In this document: in pieces, positions 37,217-45,557 of the stretch
Layout: each line of letters starts with the position of its first letter
Numbering within the stretch: the stretch's first letter is position 1
Assembly (NCBI GenBank): GCA_018433775.1
Contig: JAHDQN010000042.1
Location: forward strand, 1 to 56,698
Direction: 5' to 3'
From: Deltaproteobacteria bacterium
Lineage (GTDB): Bacteria; Desulfobacterota; Desulfomonilia; UBA1062
Length of the DNA: 56,698 nucleotides
Made by a program: the position numbers and the translations under genes
The notes under the pieces: generated by a model
What the model was told of the DNA's origin: nothing
What the model saw: the letters and a program-made list of their open reading frames with translations, nothing else
Database searches by the model: none

Positions 37217-37288
37217 AGCCAGCGCAGGGACTTGAACCCTGGACCTGCTGATTACGAATCAGCTGCTCTACCACTGAGCTACGCTGGC
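37217..37288 (-). tRNA. tRNA-Thr, anticodon CGT
   Basis: On the minus strand the acceptor stem GCCAGCG/CGCTGGC, a D-arm GCTCAGTGGTAGAGC, an anticodon stem GCTGA/TCAGC with loop TTCGTAA (anticodon CGT) and a T-arm CAGGG-TTCAAGT-CCCTG all pair correctly. CCA is not encoded. Confidence 0.93.
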
Positions 37289-37414
37289 AACGCAAGCTTT
37301 TTTACATAGAGCGTATCCATTGTCAATGGCTTACCGCGGGAGAGGTCCATTGCCCGGCATCTTTTCTCTGAAGCCGGTAATGCCGCCGGCATGCACGAGA
37401 TCTGAACGGGCAGC

Positions 37415-38161
37415 CTAGAGGATCTGCCGCATGAACTGTCTGGCGCGCTCGTGGGCCGGGTTCTTGAAGAAATGTTCCGGGGTGCCCTCTTCCAGTATCC
37501 TTCCCTCGTCCATGAAGATGACCCGGTCGGAGACCTCGCGGGCGAAGCCCATCTCGTGGGTCACCACGATCATGGTCATGCCTTCCTTTGCGAGCTTGAC
37601 CATGACGTCGAGCACCTCGCCGATCATCTCGGGATCCAGGGCCGAGGTGGGCTCGTCGAAGAGCATGAGCTTGGGCTGCATGGCAAGGGCCCGGGCTATG
37701 GCGACCCGCTGCTGCTGTCCGCCCGACAGCCTGGTGGGATACTCGCGCGCCTTCTCCAGGATCCCCACCTTTGCCAGGAGGTCTTTCGCGATCTTCTCGG
37801 CATCGCTCTTCGAGCGTTTCCGCACCACCTTCTGGGCCAGGGTGAGATTTTCGAGCACGGTCTTGTGCGGAAAAACGTTGAACTGCTGGAAGACCATGCC
37901 CACCTCTTCGCGGACCTTGTTGATGTTGGTCTTTGGGTCGGTGATCTCGAAACCGTCCACAACGATGGAGCCCGCGTTGATCTCTTCGAGCCGGTTGACC
38001 GAACGCAGCAGGGTGCTCTTTCCCGAGCCCGAGGGGCCGATGATCACCACCTTCTCTCCGTCATAGACATTCAGCGAGACATTGTCCAATGCCTTCAAGC
38101 TTCCGAAGAACTTGACCACGCCCTTCATCTCGACCATCTTGCGGCGGGAGTCATTCTGCAC
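37415..38161 (-). CDS. Polar amino-acid ABC transporter ATP-binding protein (GlnQ-type)
   Basis: A 248-residue ABC ATPase that powers uptake of a polar amino acid. Walker A is [14 protein letters not shown], the signature is [15 protein letters not shown], Walker B is [15 protein letters not shown], and the H-loop is [12 protein letters not shown]; the spacing is that of GlnQ/HisP proteins. I start at the GTG at 38161: GGAGGAG lies 7-8 nt upstream and it overlaps the permease stop by 11 bp. The longer frame to 38272 runs antisense-like across the permease end. Confidence 0.95.
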   Translation of the reverse strand: MQNDSRRKMVEMKGVVKFFGSLKALDNVSLNVYDGEKVVIIGPSGSGKSTLLRSVNRLEEINAGSIVVDGFEITDPKTNINKVREEVGMVFQQFNVFPHKTVLENLTLAQKVVRKRSKSDAEKIAKDLLAKVGILEKAREYPTRLSGGQQQRVAIARALAMQPKLMLFDEPTSALDPEMIGEVLDVMVKLAKEGMTMIVVTHEMGFAREVSDRVIFMDEGRILEEGTPEHFFKNPAHERARQFMRQIL

Positions 38162-38963
38162 CGATTCTCTCCTCCATGATGCTGATGAGCTTGGACAGGA
38201 ACAGGGTGATGATGAGATACACCAGGGCCACGATGGTGTAAGTCTCGAAATAGGTGAAGCTCTCGGCAGCAAACTCCCGCCCCCTCCTCAGCAGGTCCGC
38301 CACGGCGAGAATCGACACCAGCGACGAGTCCTTGAGCAGGGCCACGAACTCGTTGCCCACCGGCGGCAGGATGGTTCTGAATGCCTGGGGAAGGATCACG
38401 TGGTACATGGATTGGGAGTTCGACATGCCCAGAGATCGCGCAGCCTCGGTCTGGCCCTTGGGTATGGACTGGATGCCGGCCCGGAAGATCTCCCCCATGT
38501 AAGCGCCGTAGCAGATCCCCATGGCGAGCACCGCCGAGAGCAACGGAGGCATATGCACGATGCGGCCCAGGGCGAAGTAGAGGTAGAAAAGCTGGACGAG
38601 AAGCGGAATCCCCCTGATCACCTCCACGTACAGAGACGCGATGCCGTTGATCAGGGGGTTTTTGGCGATTCTTCCCAGGCCCGTGAAGAGCCCGATGACC
38701 AGCGCGAGAAGAATGGAAAGCACGGTCACCTCAAAGGTCACCAGGATGCCGTCCGGCACGAACTTGATGATGTCCAGATACGGATCGGGCCTGACGACCG
38801 CCAGATAGACGATGATGGCGATGGCGCCGAAAAAGGCCACCCGCCACGCGGTGAAGAGACCCGCATCCCTCTTGGATGGGATGGCGGCCCCATCGCCGAC
38901 GTCTATGGTGACGTGCCGTGCTTCTTCCTGTTGTGGTTTTTTCTCGTCAGCTAGCGCAGCCAC
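38151..38963 (-). CDS. Polar amino-acid ABC transporter permease
   Basis: A 270-residue HisMQ-type permease with a hydrophilic N-terminus, about five to six transmembrane helices and the cytoplasmic coupling motif [18 protein letters not shown] (EAA loop). Its start overlaps the end of the binding-protein gene by 13 bp and its end overlaps the ATPase gene, so all three are translated from one message. Confidence 0.94.
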   Translation of the reverse strand: MAALADEKKPQQEEARHVTIDVGDGAAIPSKRDAGLFTAWRVAFFGAIAIIVYLAVVRPDPYLDIIKFVPDGILVTFEVTVLSILLALVIGLFTGLGRIAKNPLINGIASLYVEVIRGIPLLVQLFYLYFALGRIVHMPPLLSAVLAMGICYGAYMGEIFRAGIQSIPKGQTEAARSLGMSNSQSMYHVILPQAFRTILPPVGNEFVALLKDSSLVSILAVADLLRRGREFAAESFTYFETYTIVALVYLIITLFLSKLISIMEERIGAE

Positions 38964-39757
38964 TTGACTTCGAGATCTTTATCGATACCTTTTGCCTGGA
39001 CCGCCTGGATCCCCTTGTTGATGAGATCGAGAACTTCCTGGTTGCCCTTTTTCACCACGATGCCGTAGCTCTCCTGGGTGAACGGCTCGCCCACGATCTT
39101 GAACTTGTCCTTGTACTCATCCCTCTGGAGGGCATAGTCGGCCGCCACCGGGGTGTCGCACACCACGCCCTGGATCCTGCCCGACGCCATGTCCTCGAAG
39201 GCGAGGCCGATCTCGTCGTAGTTCTTCGCCTGGACGCCCTCGACCTTCTTGGCCTCCATGGCGCCGGTGGTCCCGATCTGTGCGCCCACCTGCTTGCCCG
39301 TCATGTCGGCGAGCACGGCCACCCCTTCCAGGGTTTTGGGAACAGTGAGCACCTGGCCTGCATTGATATACGGCAGGGAGAAATCATAGTTCTGCTTGCG
39401 CTCGTCGGTGATGGTCACCGATGAAATGACCGCGTCATAATTGCCCAGGTCAAGGCCGCCGAAGATGCCGTCCCATGCGGTGTTCTTGAACTCGACCTTA
39501 AACCCGGCCTCCTGCGCCACCGCGTTCATGAAGTCGATATCGAACCCGACGATGTTCTTGTCCTTGTCGACCATTTCCATGGGCGGCCAAGTCGCATCCG
39601 TTGCCACGATGAGGGTCTTCACCGGGGCTGCCTGCTCCTGAGTCGCCTGCTCCTGGGCGGCCTGCTGGGGCTCCTCCTGCTTCTGCTGGCACGAAGTCAT
39701 GCCTGCTGCCAACCCGATGACCACGATGAAAGCCAAAAAATATTTCACGGTCTTCAT
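38951..39757 (-). CDS. Amino-acid-binding lipoprotein of the ABC importer
   Basis: A 268-residue family 3 solute-binding protein. It has a lipoprotein signal (LAAGMTSC, Cys23), a low-complexity Gln/Ala/Glu linker, then the core ATDATWPPMEMVDKDKNIVGFDIDFM, DAVISSVTITDERKQNYDFS and DEIGLAFEDMASGRIQGVV. It delivers the substrate to the permease. GGGGAGG precedes the ATG. Ligand unknown (Gln, Arg or Lys/His possible). The 290 bp upstream contain no other gene. Confidence 0.94.
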   Translation of the reverse strand: MKTVKYFLAFIVVIGLAAGMTSCQQKQEEPQQAAQEQATQEQAAPVKTLIVATDATWPPMEMVDKDKNIVGFDIDFMNAVAQEAGFKVEFKNTAWDGIFGGLDLGNYDAVISSVTITDERKQNYDFSLPYINAGQVLTVPKTLEGVAVLADMTGKQVGAQIGTTGAMEAKKVEGVQAKNYDEIGLAFEDMASGRIQGVVCDTPVAADYALQRDEYKDKFKIVGEPFTQESYGIVVKKGNQEVLDLINKGIQAVQAKGIDKDLEVKWLR

Positions 39758-39967
39758 AGAATCCTCCCCTTATGCTTTGGATACCTTTGATTATCTGTTC
39801 TGGTGCTGTCGAAAGCTAGCACTTTTCACCGGGGAAGTCCAGTGCTGAGAATAGTTGCCGCACGAGTCCTGCAGCAGCCCCGGGCATCCTGAACCGTGAC
39901 AGGTTCGCCGCAGGGTCAGAGCAGCGAATCCTTGAGCGTTTCCGCCATGCATCAAGCCAGTATTCCC

Positions 39968-39996
39968 TTGACAAGAAAAGGCCGGGAGCTTATGTT
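39968..39996 (+). promoter_or_regulatory. Promoter of the first tetR gene
   Basis: TTGACA at 39968-39973, a 17-bp spacer and TATGTT at 39991-39996. A TATAAT further down (40008-40013) is an alternative -10. TATTGATAA at 40024-40032 recurs in the next promoter region (40849-40857) and may be part of a shared regulator site. Confidence 0.55.
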
Positions 39997-40051
39997 CTCC
40001 ATCAGGGTATAATGTTTTTTACGTATTGATAACAACGAACTAGGAAAGTAA

Positions 40052-40714
40052 ATGGCAAGAGGTTCCGAGAGAAGAAAAGAAGAGACGAGAGAGAGAATCA
40101 TCTCGGCCGCATGTGAGCTCTTCAGCAAATACGGTTATCACAACACCCAGGTCATGGACATCGTCAAGATTGTGGGCATGTCCGCGGGAACGTTCTATAA
40201 CCACTTCCACGACAAAAAAGACCTGTATCGACAGCTCACCCTGGCGAGCCTGGAGAGCCTGAGGATCAATGTGAAAAAGATGCGCGAGCCGGTCGATATC
40301 TGGAACCCCAGTGCCAGGAGCCAGACCCTTCAGGAGATGTTCGACGCCATCTTCGATTATATCGACAGCAACCCCCAGCAGTTCATCATGCTCCTGCGCG
40401 GAGGATTCGGCGTGGATGAAGAGCTTGACGGAAACGTCTGGAGCTACTTCCTGGGCTTTGCAGAGGACGCAGGAGAAGACGTCCAGCGATGGATGGGCGA
40501 AGGGGTCATCGAGGGAATAGACCCCATGTTTTTCGGCCATGCCTGTGTGGGAATGTGCATCCAGGCCATCCACAGCTACCTGATCGAAAAGCGCAACACC
40601 CGCGAAGAGGTGATCGCCAACCTCATAAAAATGGTCCTGGCCATGTTCGAGGCCTATCTCACGGAAGAAGGCCGCAGGGCACTGGAAGCAGGAAATATCC
40701 AGACAACCCCCTAG
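40052..40714 (+). CDS. TetR-family transcriptional regulator, first of two paralogues
   Basis: A 220-residue repressor. The N-terminal helix-turn-helix is clear (RERIISAACELFSKYGYHNT, VGMSAGTFYNHFHDKKDLYRQ); residues 60-220 form a helical ligand-binding domain. It is closely related to the TetR at 44898-45557 (shared GYHNTQVMDIV, VGMSAGTFY, REP-x2-IW, LLRG-x-FGVDEELD), so both probably sense related ligands, perhaps acyl-CoAs given the adjacent acyl-CoA dehydrogenase genes. ATG with AGGAAAG upstream. A 411-bp control region separates it from the operon. Confidence 0.92.
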   Translation: MARGSERRKEETRERIISAACELFSKYGYHNTQVMDIVKIVGMSAGTFYNHFHDKKDLYRQLTLASLESLRINVKKMREPVDIWNPSARSQTLQEMFDAIFDYIDSNPQQFIMLLRGGFGVDEELDGNVWSYFLGFAEDAGEDVQRWMGEGVIEGIDPMFFGHACVGMCIQAIHSYLIEKRNTREEVIANLIKMVLAMFEAYLTEEGRRALEAGNIQTTP

Positions 40715-40819
40715 CGGCTGGTCAACCCTCTTTCCCTTCCTTTGGAAAACGCCTGGGGATCGTCATACAAGGGATACATCACGGGGTTGGTCTGCCGGCC
40801 GGGAAATTTTTCAAGGACC

Positions 40820-40847
40820 TTGACATCAAAAGAGAAATAGTTATTAT
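40820..40847 (+). promoter_or_regulatory. Sigma70 promoter of the acyl-CoA/HgdB-like gene block
   Basis: TTGACA at 40820-40825, a 16-bp spacer and TATTAT at 40842-40847. The 411-bp interval between tetR and the first dehydrogenase gene (40715-41125) holds no other supported gene. Confidence 0.65.
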
Positions 40848-40855
40848 TTATTGAT

Positions 40856-40879
40856 AATGAGATTTCATTACAGGTAATG
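40856..40879. promoter_or_regulatory. Overlapping palindromes, candidate TetR operator
   Basis: AATGA-N4-TCATT at 40856-40869 and CATTAC-AG-GTAATG at 40866-40879 overlap, just downstream of the -10 element. This is where a repressor would block initiation. Binding by either TetR is an inference. Confidence 0.5.
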
Positions 40880-41125
40880 TGCCCCACTTCGGGGATATGG
40901 GGAAGATTTCCACCACATCTTGAGAGACTTGTCCACACCACCGCCCCTGCCGGGATCTTTGTACCTTGTTCGAGAAGGGAACGCTTCCCGGCGCATGACA
41001 GAGGGTATGCGTTTCGAGCAGCCGCCCGGCCAGCCATGTCTACGGCACGGGAGCAGCACCCGGCGTCATGGACCAGGGCCCCTTGAGTTTGCCAAGGGGC
41101 ATGAGATTCAAGACAGGGAGGTTCC

Positions 41126-42367
41126 ATGAACAGGAGTCTTGACTATCTTTTCGGCACAGCCGTGGGAGACAGGGGCGAGGATGCGCAGGGTGTGATATCC
41201 CTGGTCAGGCAGTGGGCAGAGAAAGAGGTGATTGGAAACCGGCTCGATTATCAGCGCAACTATGCCGTCCTCTTCGAAGAAAAAGCGCGGGTGCTCGCCC
41301 TGTCCATGGGTCTTCAGCGGCTTGCCCTCCCTGAGGGCCAGGGCGGTTTCGGGTGGCACGATCCCGGCCATGTCGCAGACGTGGCGGCCGTGCTCTCCGA
41401 GGTCGGCAGGGCCGACAGCTCAACCGGGGTCCTCCTGGCCATGAACTATGCCCTGTTCTCGATTCTCACCCGCTTTTCCGAGGGCAGAGCAGGGCTCGTC
41501 GAGGCGATGACGGCTTCGTATCTGGACGACGAGCTGAAGATCCCCTCCTGTGCTCTTCCCGGACCCGGGTCCATGGGCCGGGAGACCCCGCTGTACAAAG
41601 GCCGCTCGATCCCCGCGCTGGTCGAATCCCGGGACAGTGGGCCGACACTATCCGGCGCGAACATCCGGCCCCTTGCCGCCGGGCTCAGAGCCGACCTTTT
41701 CCTCGCCGTATGCGCCGAAGAGAAAGGCAGGCCCTGCATCGCGCTGGTGCCGGGAGATAACCCGGGAATCGAGCGCGGCAGTGAGGTGTTGACAACGGGC
41801 CTCAACGCCCTTGCAAATGCCGACATATCCTTCGTTGAAACGGAAATCACACAAGAAAGTCTCATCAAGAAACCCGAGGCTGTCCCAATGCTCTTCACCC
41901 TGCTCAACCTCTTTCTGGGCGGGGTGAGCCTGGGCGCCGGGATGAACTTTTTCGAGATCCTCGGCGGCTGGAGCGACAGCCGGGTCATCGGGGGTTCCAC
42001 CCCGCTCAAGGAAAACCCGCTGTGCGCATCCGTTCTTGCCGACGTGGCCGAGGATATCGCCTGCTCGCGGCTTCTCCTCGAAGACCTTGCCCGGCTCGTC
42101 TCTCCCTCCGGACGTGCGTGGTCACTCGATACCGAGGGCCAGTACACCTATGCGGTAATGATCGGGGCAAGAATCCAGAAGGGTATCATGCGGGCAATCA
42201 ACCGCGGCATGGAGCTCATGGGCTCGGCAGGCTACGCAAAGGAATGGCACGCGGAAAAACACTGGCGCGACGTCAAGACCATTCAGTCGCTCCTGTGCGG
42301 TGTGGGTGCCGAGGCCCCGGTGAAAATGGACACGGCCCGATTCTTCTATGACTGCAGAGAGATCTGA
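41126..42367 (+). CDS. Acyl-CoA dehydrogenase-family subunit with degenerate active site
   Basis: A 413-residue protein with the acyl-CoA dehydrogenase fold (helical N-domain with LALPEGQGGFGWHDPG, middle beta-domain, helical C-domain with GMELMGSAGYAKEW). The usual FAD/substrate loop M-T-E-x3-GSD is replaced by CALPGPGSMGR, and the C-terminal segment WRDVKTIQSLLCGV has Cys where many family members place the catalytic Glu. I read it as a non-catalytic or altered partner of the next gene product. AGGGAGG precedes the ATG. First gene after the promoter. Confidence 0.82.
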   Translation: MNRSLDYLFGTAVGDRGEDAQGVISLVRQWAEKEVIGNRLDYQRNYAVLFEEKARVLALSMGLQRLALPEGQGGFGWHDPGHVADVAAVLSEVGRADSSTGVLLAMNYALFSILTRFSEGRAGLVEAMTASYLDDELKIPSCALPGPGSMGRETPLYKGRSIPALVESRDSGPTLSGANIRPLAAGLRADLFLAVCAEEKGRPCIALVPGDNPGIERGSEVLTTGLNALANADISFVETEITQESLIKKPEAVPMLFTLLNLFLGGVSLGAGMNFFEILGGWSDSRVIGGSTPLKENPLCASVLADVAEDIACSRLLLEDLARLVSPSGRAWSLDTEGQYTYAVMIGARIQKGIMRAINRGMELMGSAGYAKEWHAEKHWRDVKTIQSLLCGVGAEAPVKMDTARFFYDCREI

Positions 42368-42381
42368 AGAGGAGGGATGAC

Positions 42382-43656
42382 ATGGATCATTTCGATGAGT
42401 TTTCCCGGCCCCTGGAATACCTCTCCCCCCTGGACAAGCACCTCAGAACAGTCCTGAGAAAGTACATCGAGCAGGAGGTCATGCCCCTGAGAAGGCGATA
42501 TGACGAGGACTGGAAGGAGCACGCCCTGATCGAGCCCGCCTTCGACAGGATCATGGGGGGGCTCGGCCTCCAGAAGGCCCTCTTCCCCCAGGAATACGGG
42601 GGATGGGGGCTTGCGGGATCCGACTATATCTTCCGCTTCGCCTACCAGCTCTGCGAAGAGCTCGGCAGGGCGGACACCGGAATGGCCGTGGCCCTGGCGG
42701 TCACGTTCTGGCCCCTGCTGGTCATTCACCTGGAGCCCTATGTGAACGAACGGCTCATCGCCGAGTTCGCCCCCATGTTCTGCGGCACGAACAAGGCGGT
42801 GTTCGCCGCCAATGCCATGACCGAGCCCCAGGGCGGCTCCGACATCGAGAACATGGGCCTGCTCAAGGGCAGAACCATCCATACCACGGCCCGGCTGGAG
42901 GGCGATCAGTGGGTCATCAACGGACACAAGCTCTGGCCCACCAACTCAGGTGGCGCGGCCAGTCTGTTCGGCGTGCCCTGCACCACCCGGCCCGGGTCTG
43001 CGGACACCGACGACTTCGCCTTCATCTATGTCCCGGCCGACGCAAAGGGCGTCACCCAGGGAGGGCCCTATGAAAAGGCGGGCATGGCAGCCGACAAGAA
43101 CGGCGACATCTGGTTCGACGACGTGCGGGTGCCGGTGTGGTACCGGGCGCACGGTCCGGGGAGGGACGCCGAGGCCTTCTACCAGCTCATCTCCTTCGGC
43201 CAGGTGGCGAGCACGGCGTTTCTGACCGGCGCCATGATGAACGTGTACGAGCGGCTGTATGAATTCGTGTCCACACGCACCTACCGCAACAGGCCCCTCA
43301 AGGAGAACGATGCCGTGGCGGGTGTCATCGGCCGGATCGCGGGAGATATCGACATCTGCAGGATCCTCGGCCACGAGGCCGCCATGATGGGCGACCGGAG
43401 AAACACGCCCTATGGCCTCCCGCTCGTCTCGGAAGAGCTGGTGGGCAAGATCCGCAATATCAAGGACTTTGTCTCGGACAGGGCCGTGGAAAATCTCGGA
43501 AAGGCCATGGATGTCCTGGGCTGCTACGGCCCTGACCGCGACTGGGACATCGAGAAGCACTGGCGCGACATCAAGATCATCCAGCTCTGGATGGGCGGCA
43601 AGCAGCTCTGCCAGATGGAATCCGCCCGGTACTTCTTCAACTGCGAGACCCTGTAA
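42382..43656 (+). CDS. Acyl-CoA dehydrogenase-family subunit, likely partner of the preceding gene
   Basis: A 424-residue flavoprotein-type dehydrogenase. The FAD/substrate motif AMTEPQGGSDIENM and the following WVINGHKLWPTNSGGA are intact, unlike in the preceding product. The C-terminal segment WRDIKIIQLWMGGKQLCQM keeps R-D but has Met in the usual catalytic-Glu position; a base elsewhere, as in long-chain or isovaleryl enzymes, is possible. It lies 14 bp after the first subunit with AGAGGAGGG upstream. A heteromeric enzyme (compare alpha2beta2 acyl-CoA dehydrogenases of actinobacterial steroid breakdown) is my inference. Substrate unknown. Confidence 0.87.
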   Translation: MDHFDEFSRPLEYLSPLDKHLRTVLRKYIEQEVMPLRRRYDEDWKEHALIEPAFDRIMGGLGLQKALFPQEYGGWGLAGSDYIFRFAYQLCEELGRADTGMAVALAVTFWPLLVIHLEPYVNERLIAEFAPMFCGTNKAVFAANAMTEPQGGSDIENMGLLKGRTIHTTARLEGDQWVINGHKLWPTNSGGAASLFGVPCTTRPGSADTDDFAFIYVPADAKGVTQGGPYEKAGMAADKNGDIWFDDVRVPVWYRAHGPGRDAEAFYQLISFGQVASTAFLTGAMMNVYERLYEFVSTRTYRNRPLKENDAVAGVIGRIAGDIDICRILGHEAAMMGDRRNTPYGLPLVSEELVGKIRNIKDFVSDRAVENLGKAMDVLGCYGPDRDWDIEKHWRDIKIIQLWMGGKQLCQMESARYFFNCETL

Positions 43657-43667
43657 GGAGGCGACGC

Positions 43668-44105
43668 ATGAACAGCCATACCTCCAGAGGACTGCTGGAC
43701 ATGGAGAGCAGAGTCCTGGACCGGCTTCTCTCGAAAACCGCATTCAAGGATAACCTCCGAGCCCTGCTCCGGAACATCGACCCGGAGAACAGCCCGCGCC
43801 TCGTCCGGACGCTCCTTGAAAAAGACCCCGAGGTCCCGCTCGCAATCGTGTGCGCGCTGCCCGCCATCGCCAACTGCTTCATCAAGGCGGCCGAGGAGCT
43901 CCTGACCCGGATTCAGAGCCAGTACCCCCCTGCCCTCCTCCAGGCGTTCGCCCGGTCCCTGCTGATGGAGGTCGACCGGGAATCGCTCGCCCGCGTGGCG
44001 GCCATGGCAAAAGAGCTCAGTGAAGATCTTTCACCCGCAGTGAGCGAGATTCTCGGTTCGCCCGGGCCGGAAAGAAAACCAGGTGGTCGGGAGGTGATGC
44101 CATGA
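43668..44105 (+). CDS. Helical protein of an unrecognised family, member 1
   Basis: A 145-residue, almost entirely helical soluble protein. A characteristic block DPEVPLAIVCALPAIANCFI then PPALLQAFARSLLMEVDRES recurs in the products of 44102-44758 (DPEVFLGLAAVVPSAVNILI then SPEILTAFMESLAGEIDADS) and, more loosely, 45557-46849. GGAGGCG precedes the ATG, and the stop overlaps the next start (ATGA). I know no function for this family; its exclusive neighbours here are acyl-CoA and HgdB-like genes. Confidence 0.75.
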   Translation: MNSHTSRGLLDMESRVLDRLLSKTAFKDNLRALLRNIDPENSPRLVRTLLEKDPEVPLAIVCALPAIANCFIKAAEELLTRIQSQYPPALLQAFARSLLMEVDRESLARVAAMAKELSEDLSPAVSEILGSPGPERKPGGREVMP

Positions 44106-44758
44106 AGGCGCCGCAACAGACCCGGGACCAGGGAGGGATTCTGCAGGAGCTTCTGAGGACACCCGTGGTCAAGGACATCCTCCGCAGCGGTCTCACCTCG
44201 GTCAGGTACGCAGACGGCAGGCGGGCGGTCAGGACGGTCACGGGCCAGGACCCGGAGGTGTTCCTGGGCCTCGCGGCCGTGGTCCCCTCAGCCGTGAACA
44301 TCCTCATCCGTTCCATGGCCGAGCTCGGCAGACAGATGAATACCCGGTATTCCCCGGAAATCCTCACCGCGTTCATGGAAAGCCTGGCCGGCGAGATCGA
44401 CGCCGACTCGCTCGATGAGTGCAAAACGGTGTGGAAGGATCTGCTGGCATCTTTGTGGGGCGCCTCTCCCGACTCTCGCAGGGCTCTCTTGGATGCAATC
44501 CTTTCAAGGGGGCCGGGTATCGGTGCACAGGGCATCAACGGCCTGTCCCGCTCGATCAATGCCCTGGAGCGGGACAGGCCCGGCTCTATCAGCGCGTTCC
44601 TGTCACAGACCCTTGCGCAGATCGACAGGGACGAGTGGTCCCGGGCGTCACAGCGCCTGGCAGGGGCCCTCCTGGACCAGAAGTGGGGTGTGATCTCGTG
44701 GTCGTGGCGGCTGCTCAAAGGCAGGGTCCGCAAGCGATTCAGAGAGGAGAGGAAGTGA
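44102..44758 (+). CDS. Helical protein of an unrecognised family, member 2
   Basis: A 218-residue helical protein. Residues 40-125 carry the same repeat block as member 1; the second half (RRALLDAILSRGPGIGAQGI and DRPGSISAFLSQTLAQIDRD) looks like a weaker second repeat. The tail is strongly basic (RLLKGRVRKRFREERK), which could bind membrane or nucleic acid. Start overlaps the previous stop and has GGGAGG upstream. About 140 bp without a gene follow before the second tetR. Confidence 0.75.
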   Translation: MKAPQQTRDQGGILQELLRTPVVKDILRSGLTSVRYADGRRAVRTVTGQDPEVFLGLAAVVPSAVNILIRSMAELGRQMNTRYSPEILTAFMESLAGEIDADSLDECKTVWKDLLASLWGASPDSRRALLDAILSRGPGIGAQGINGLSRSINALERDRPGSISAFLSQTLAQIDRDEWSRASQRLAGALLDQKWGVISWSWRLLKGRVRKRFREERK

Positions 44759-44897
44759 GGGAATCCCTGCATGTTCTCATTCACGGTCTTTCCCCCTGTC
44801 CGGCTGCATCGAGACCGTACCGGGCGACTCGCCGCGACACATGGCCGGCTTTATCCAGTGGATGCCCGTGCTCACCCCGGGAGAAGGGGAGGCGTCC

Positions 44898-45557
44898 GTG
44901 ACCAGGCTCTCGGAGATCAAACGGCAGTATACCCGCGAAACCATCGTCGGGGTGGCCGGAGAGCTCTTCAGCAGGCACGGCTATCACAACACCCAGGTCA
45001 TGGACATTGTCAGGGCCGTGGGAATGTCTGCCGGGACATTCTATCATTACTTCAAGGACAAACGCGACCTCTTCGACCAGATCACCCGGGAGAGCTTCGA
45101 GGACCTGCGGCTGAGGATCAAGAGGCTCAGGGAGCCGCTCAACATCTGGGACCACCGCGACCGCAGGGCAAAGCTCATGGAGACGTTCACGGAATACTTC
45201 AACTACATCGACAGCCACCGGCAGCAGTTTCTCATCCTGCTGCGGGGCAGCTTCGGCGTGGACGAGGAGCTGGACTGCACTGTCTGGAGCTACCACAGCG
45301 GCATCGCCCTGGACCTCGCGGAAGATCTCCGCACCTGGATCGACATCGGGATCATCGAGGGACTGAAGCCGCTTGCCGTGTCCTTTGCCGTGGTGGGCAT
45401 GGCCACGCACCTGGGCCACAGCTATGTCATGGAGCGAACCATCACCCGGGAAGACGCGATTGGGACCCTGACCTCCATGTGTATGGCCGTGTTCGACTCG
45501 CACATGACCGAGGCCGGAAGGAAGGCCCTCTTTGACCTGAAAACAGAGGAGGACTGA
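44898..45557 (+). CDS. TetR-family transcriptional regulator, second paralogue
   Basis: A 219-residue repressor nearly identical in length to the first TetR and similar throughout (ELFSRHGYHNTQVMDIVRAV, MSAGTFYHYFKDKRDLF). I choose the GTG at 44898 because GGGGAGG lies about 6 nt upstream and the length then matches the paralogue; an ATG at 44841 would add 19 residues with no counterpart. It is embedded in the operon and its stop overlaps the next start, so it is co-transcribed with the genes it may regulate. Confidence 0.9.
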   Translation: MTRLSEIKRQYTRETIVGVAGELFSRHGYHNTQVMDIVRAVGMSAGTFYHYFKDKRDLFDQITRESFEDLRLRIKRLREPLNIWDHRDRRAKLMETFTEYFNYIDSHRQQFLILLRGSFGVDEELDCTVWSYHSGIALDLAEDLRTWIDIGIIEGLKPLAVSFAVVGMATHLGHSYVMERTITREDAIGTLTSMCMAVFDSHMTEAGRKALFDLKTEED

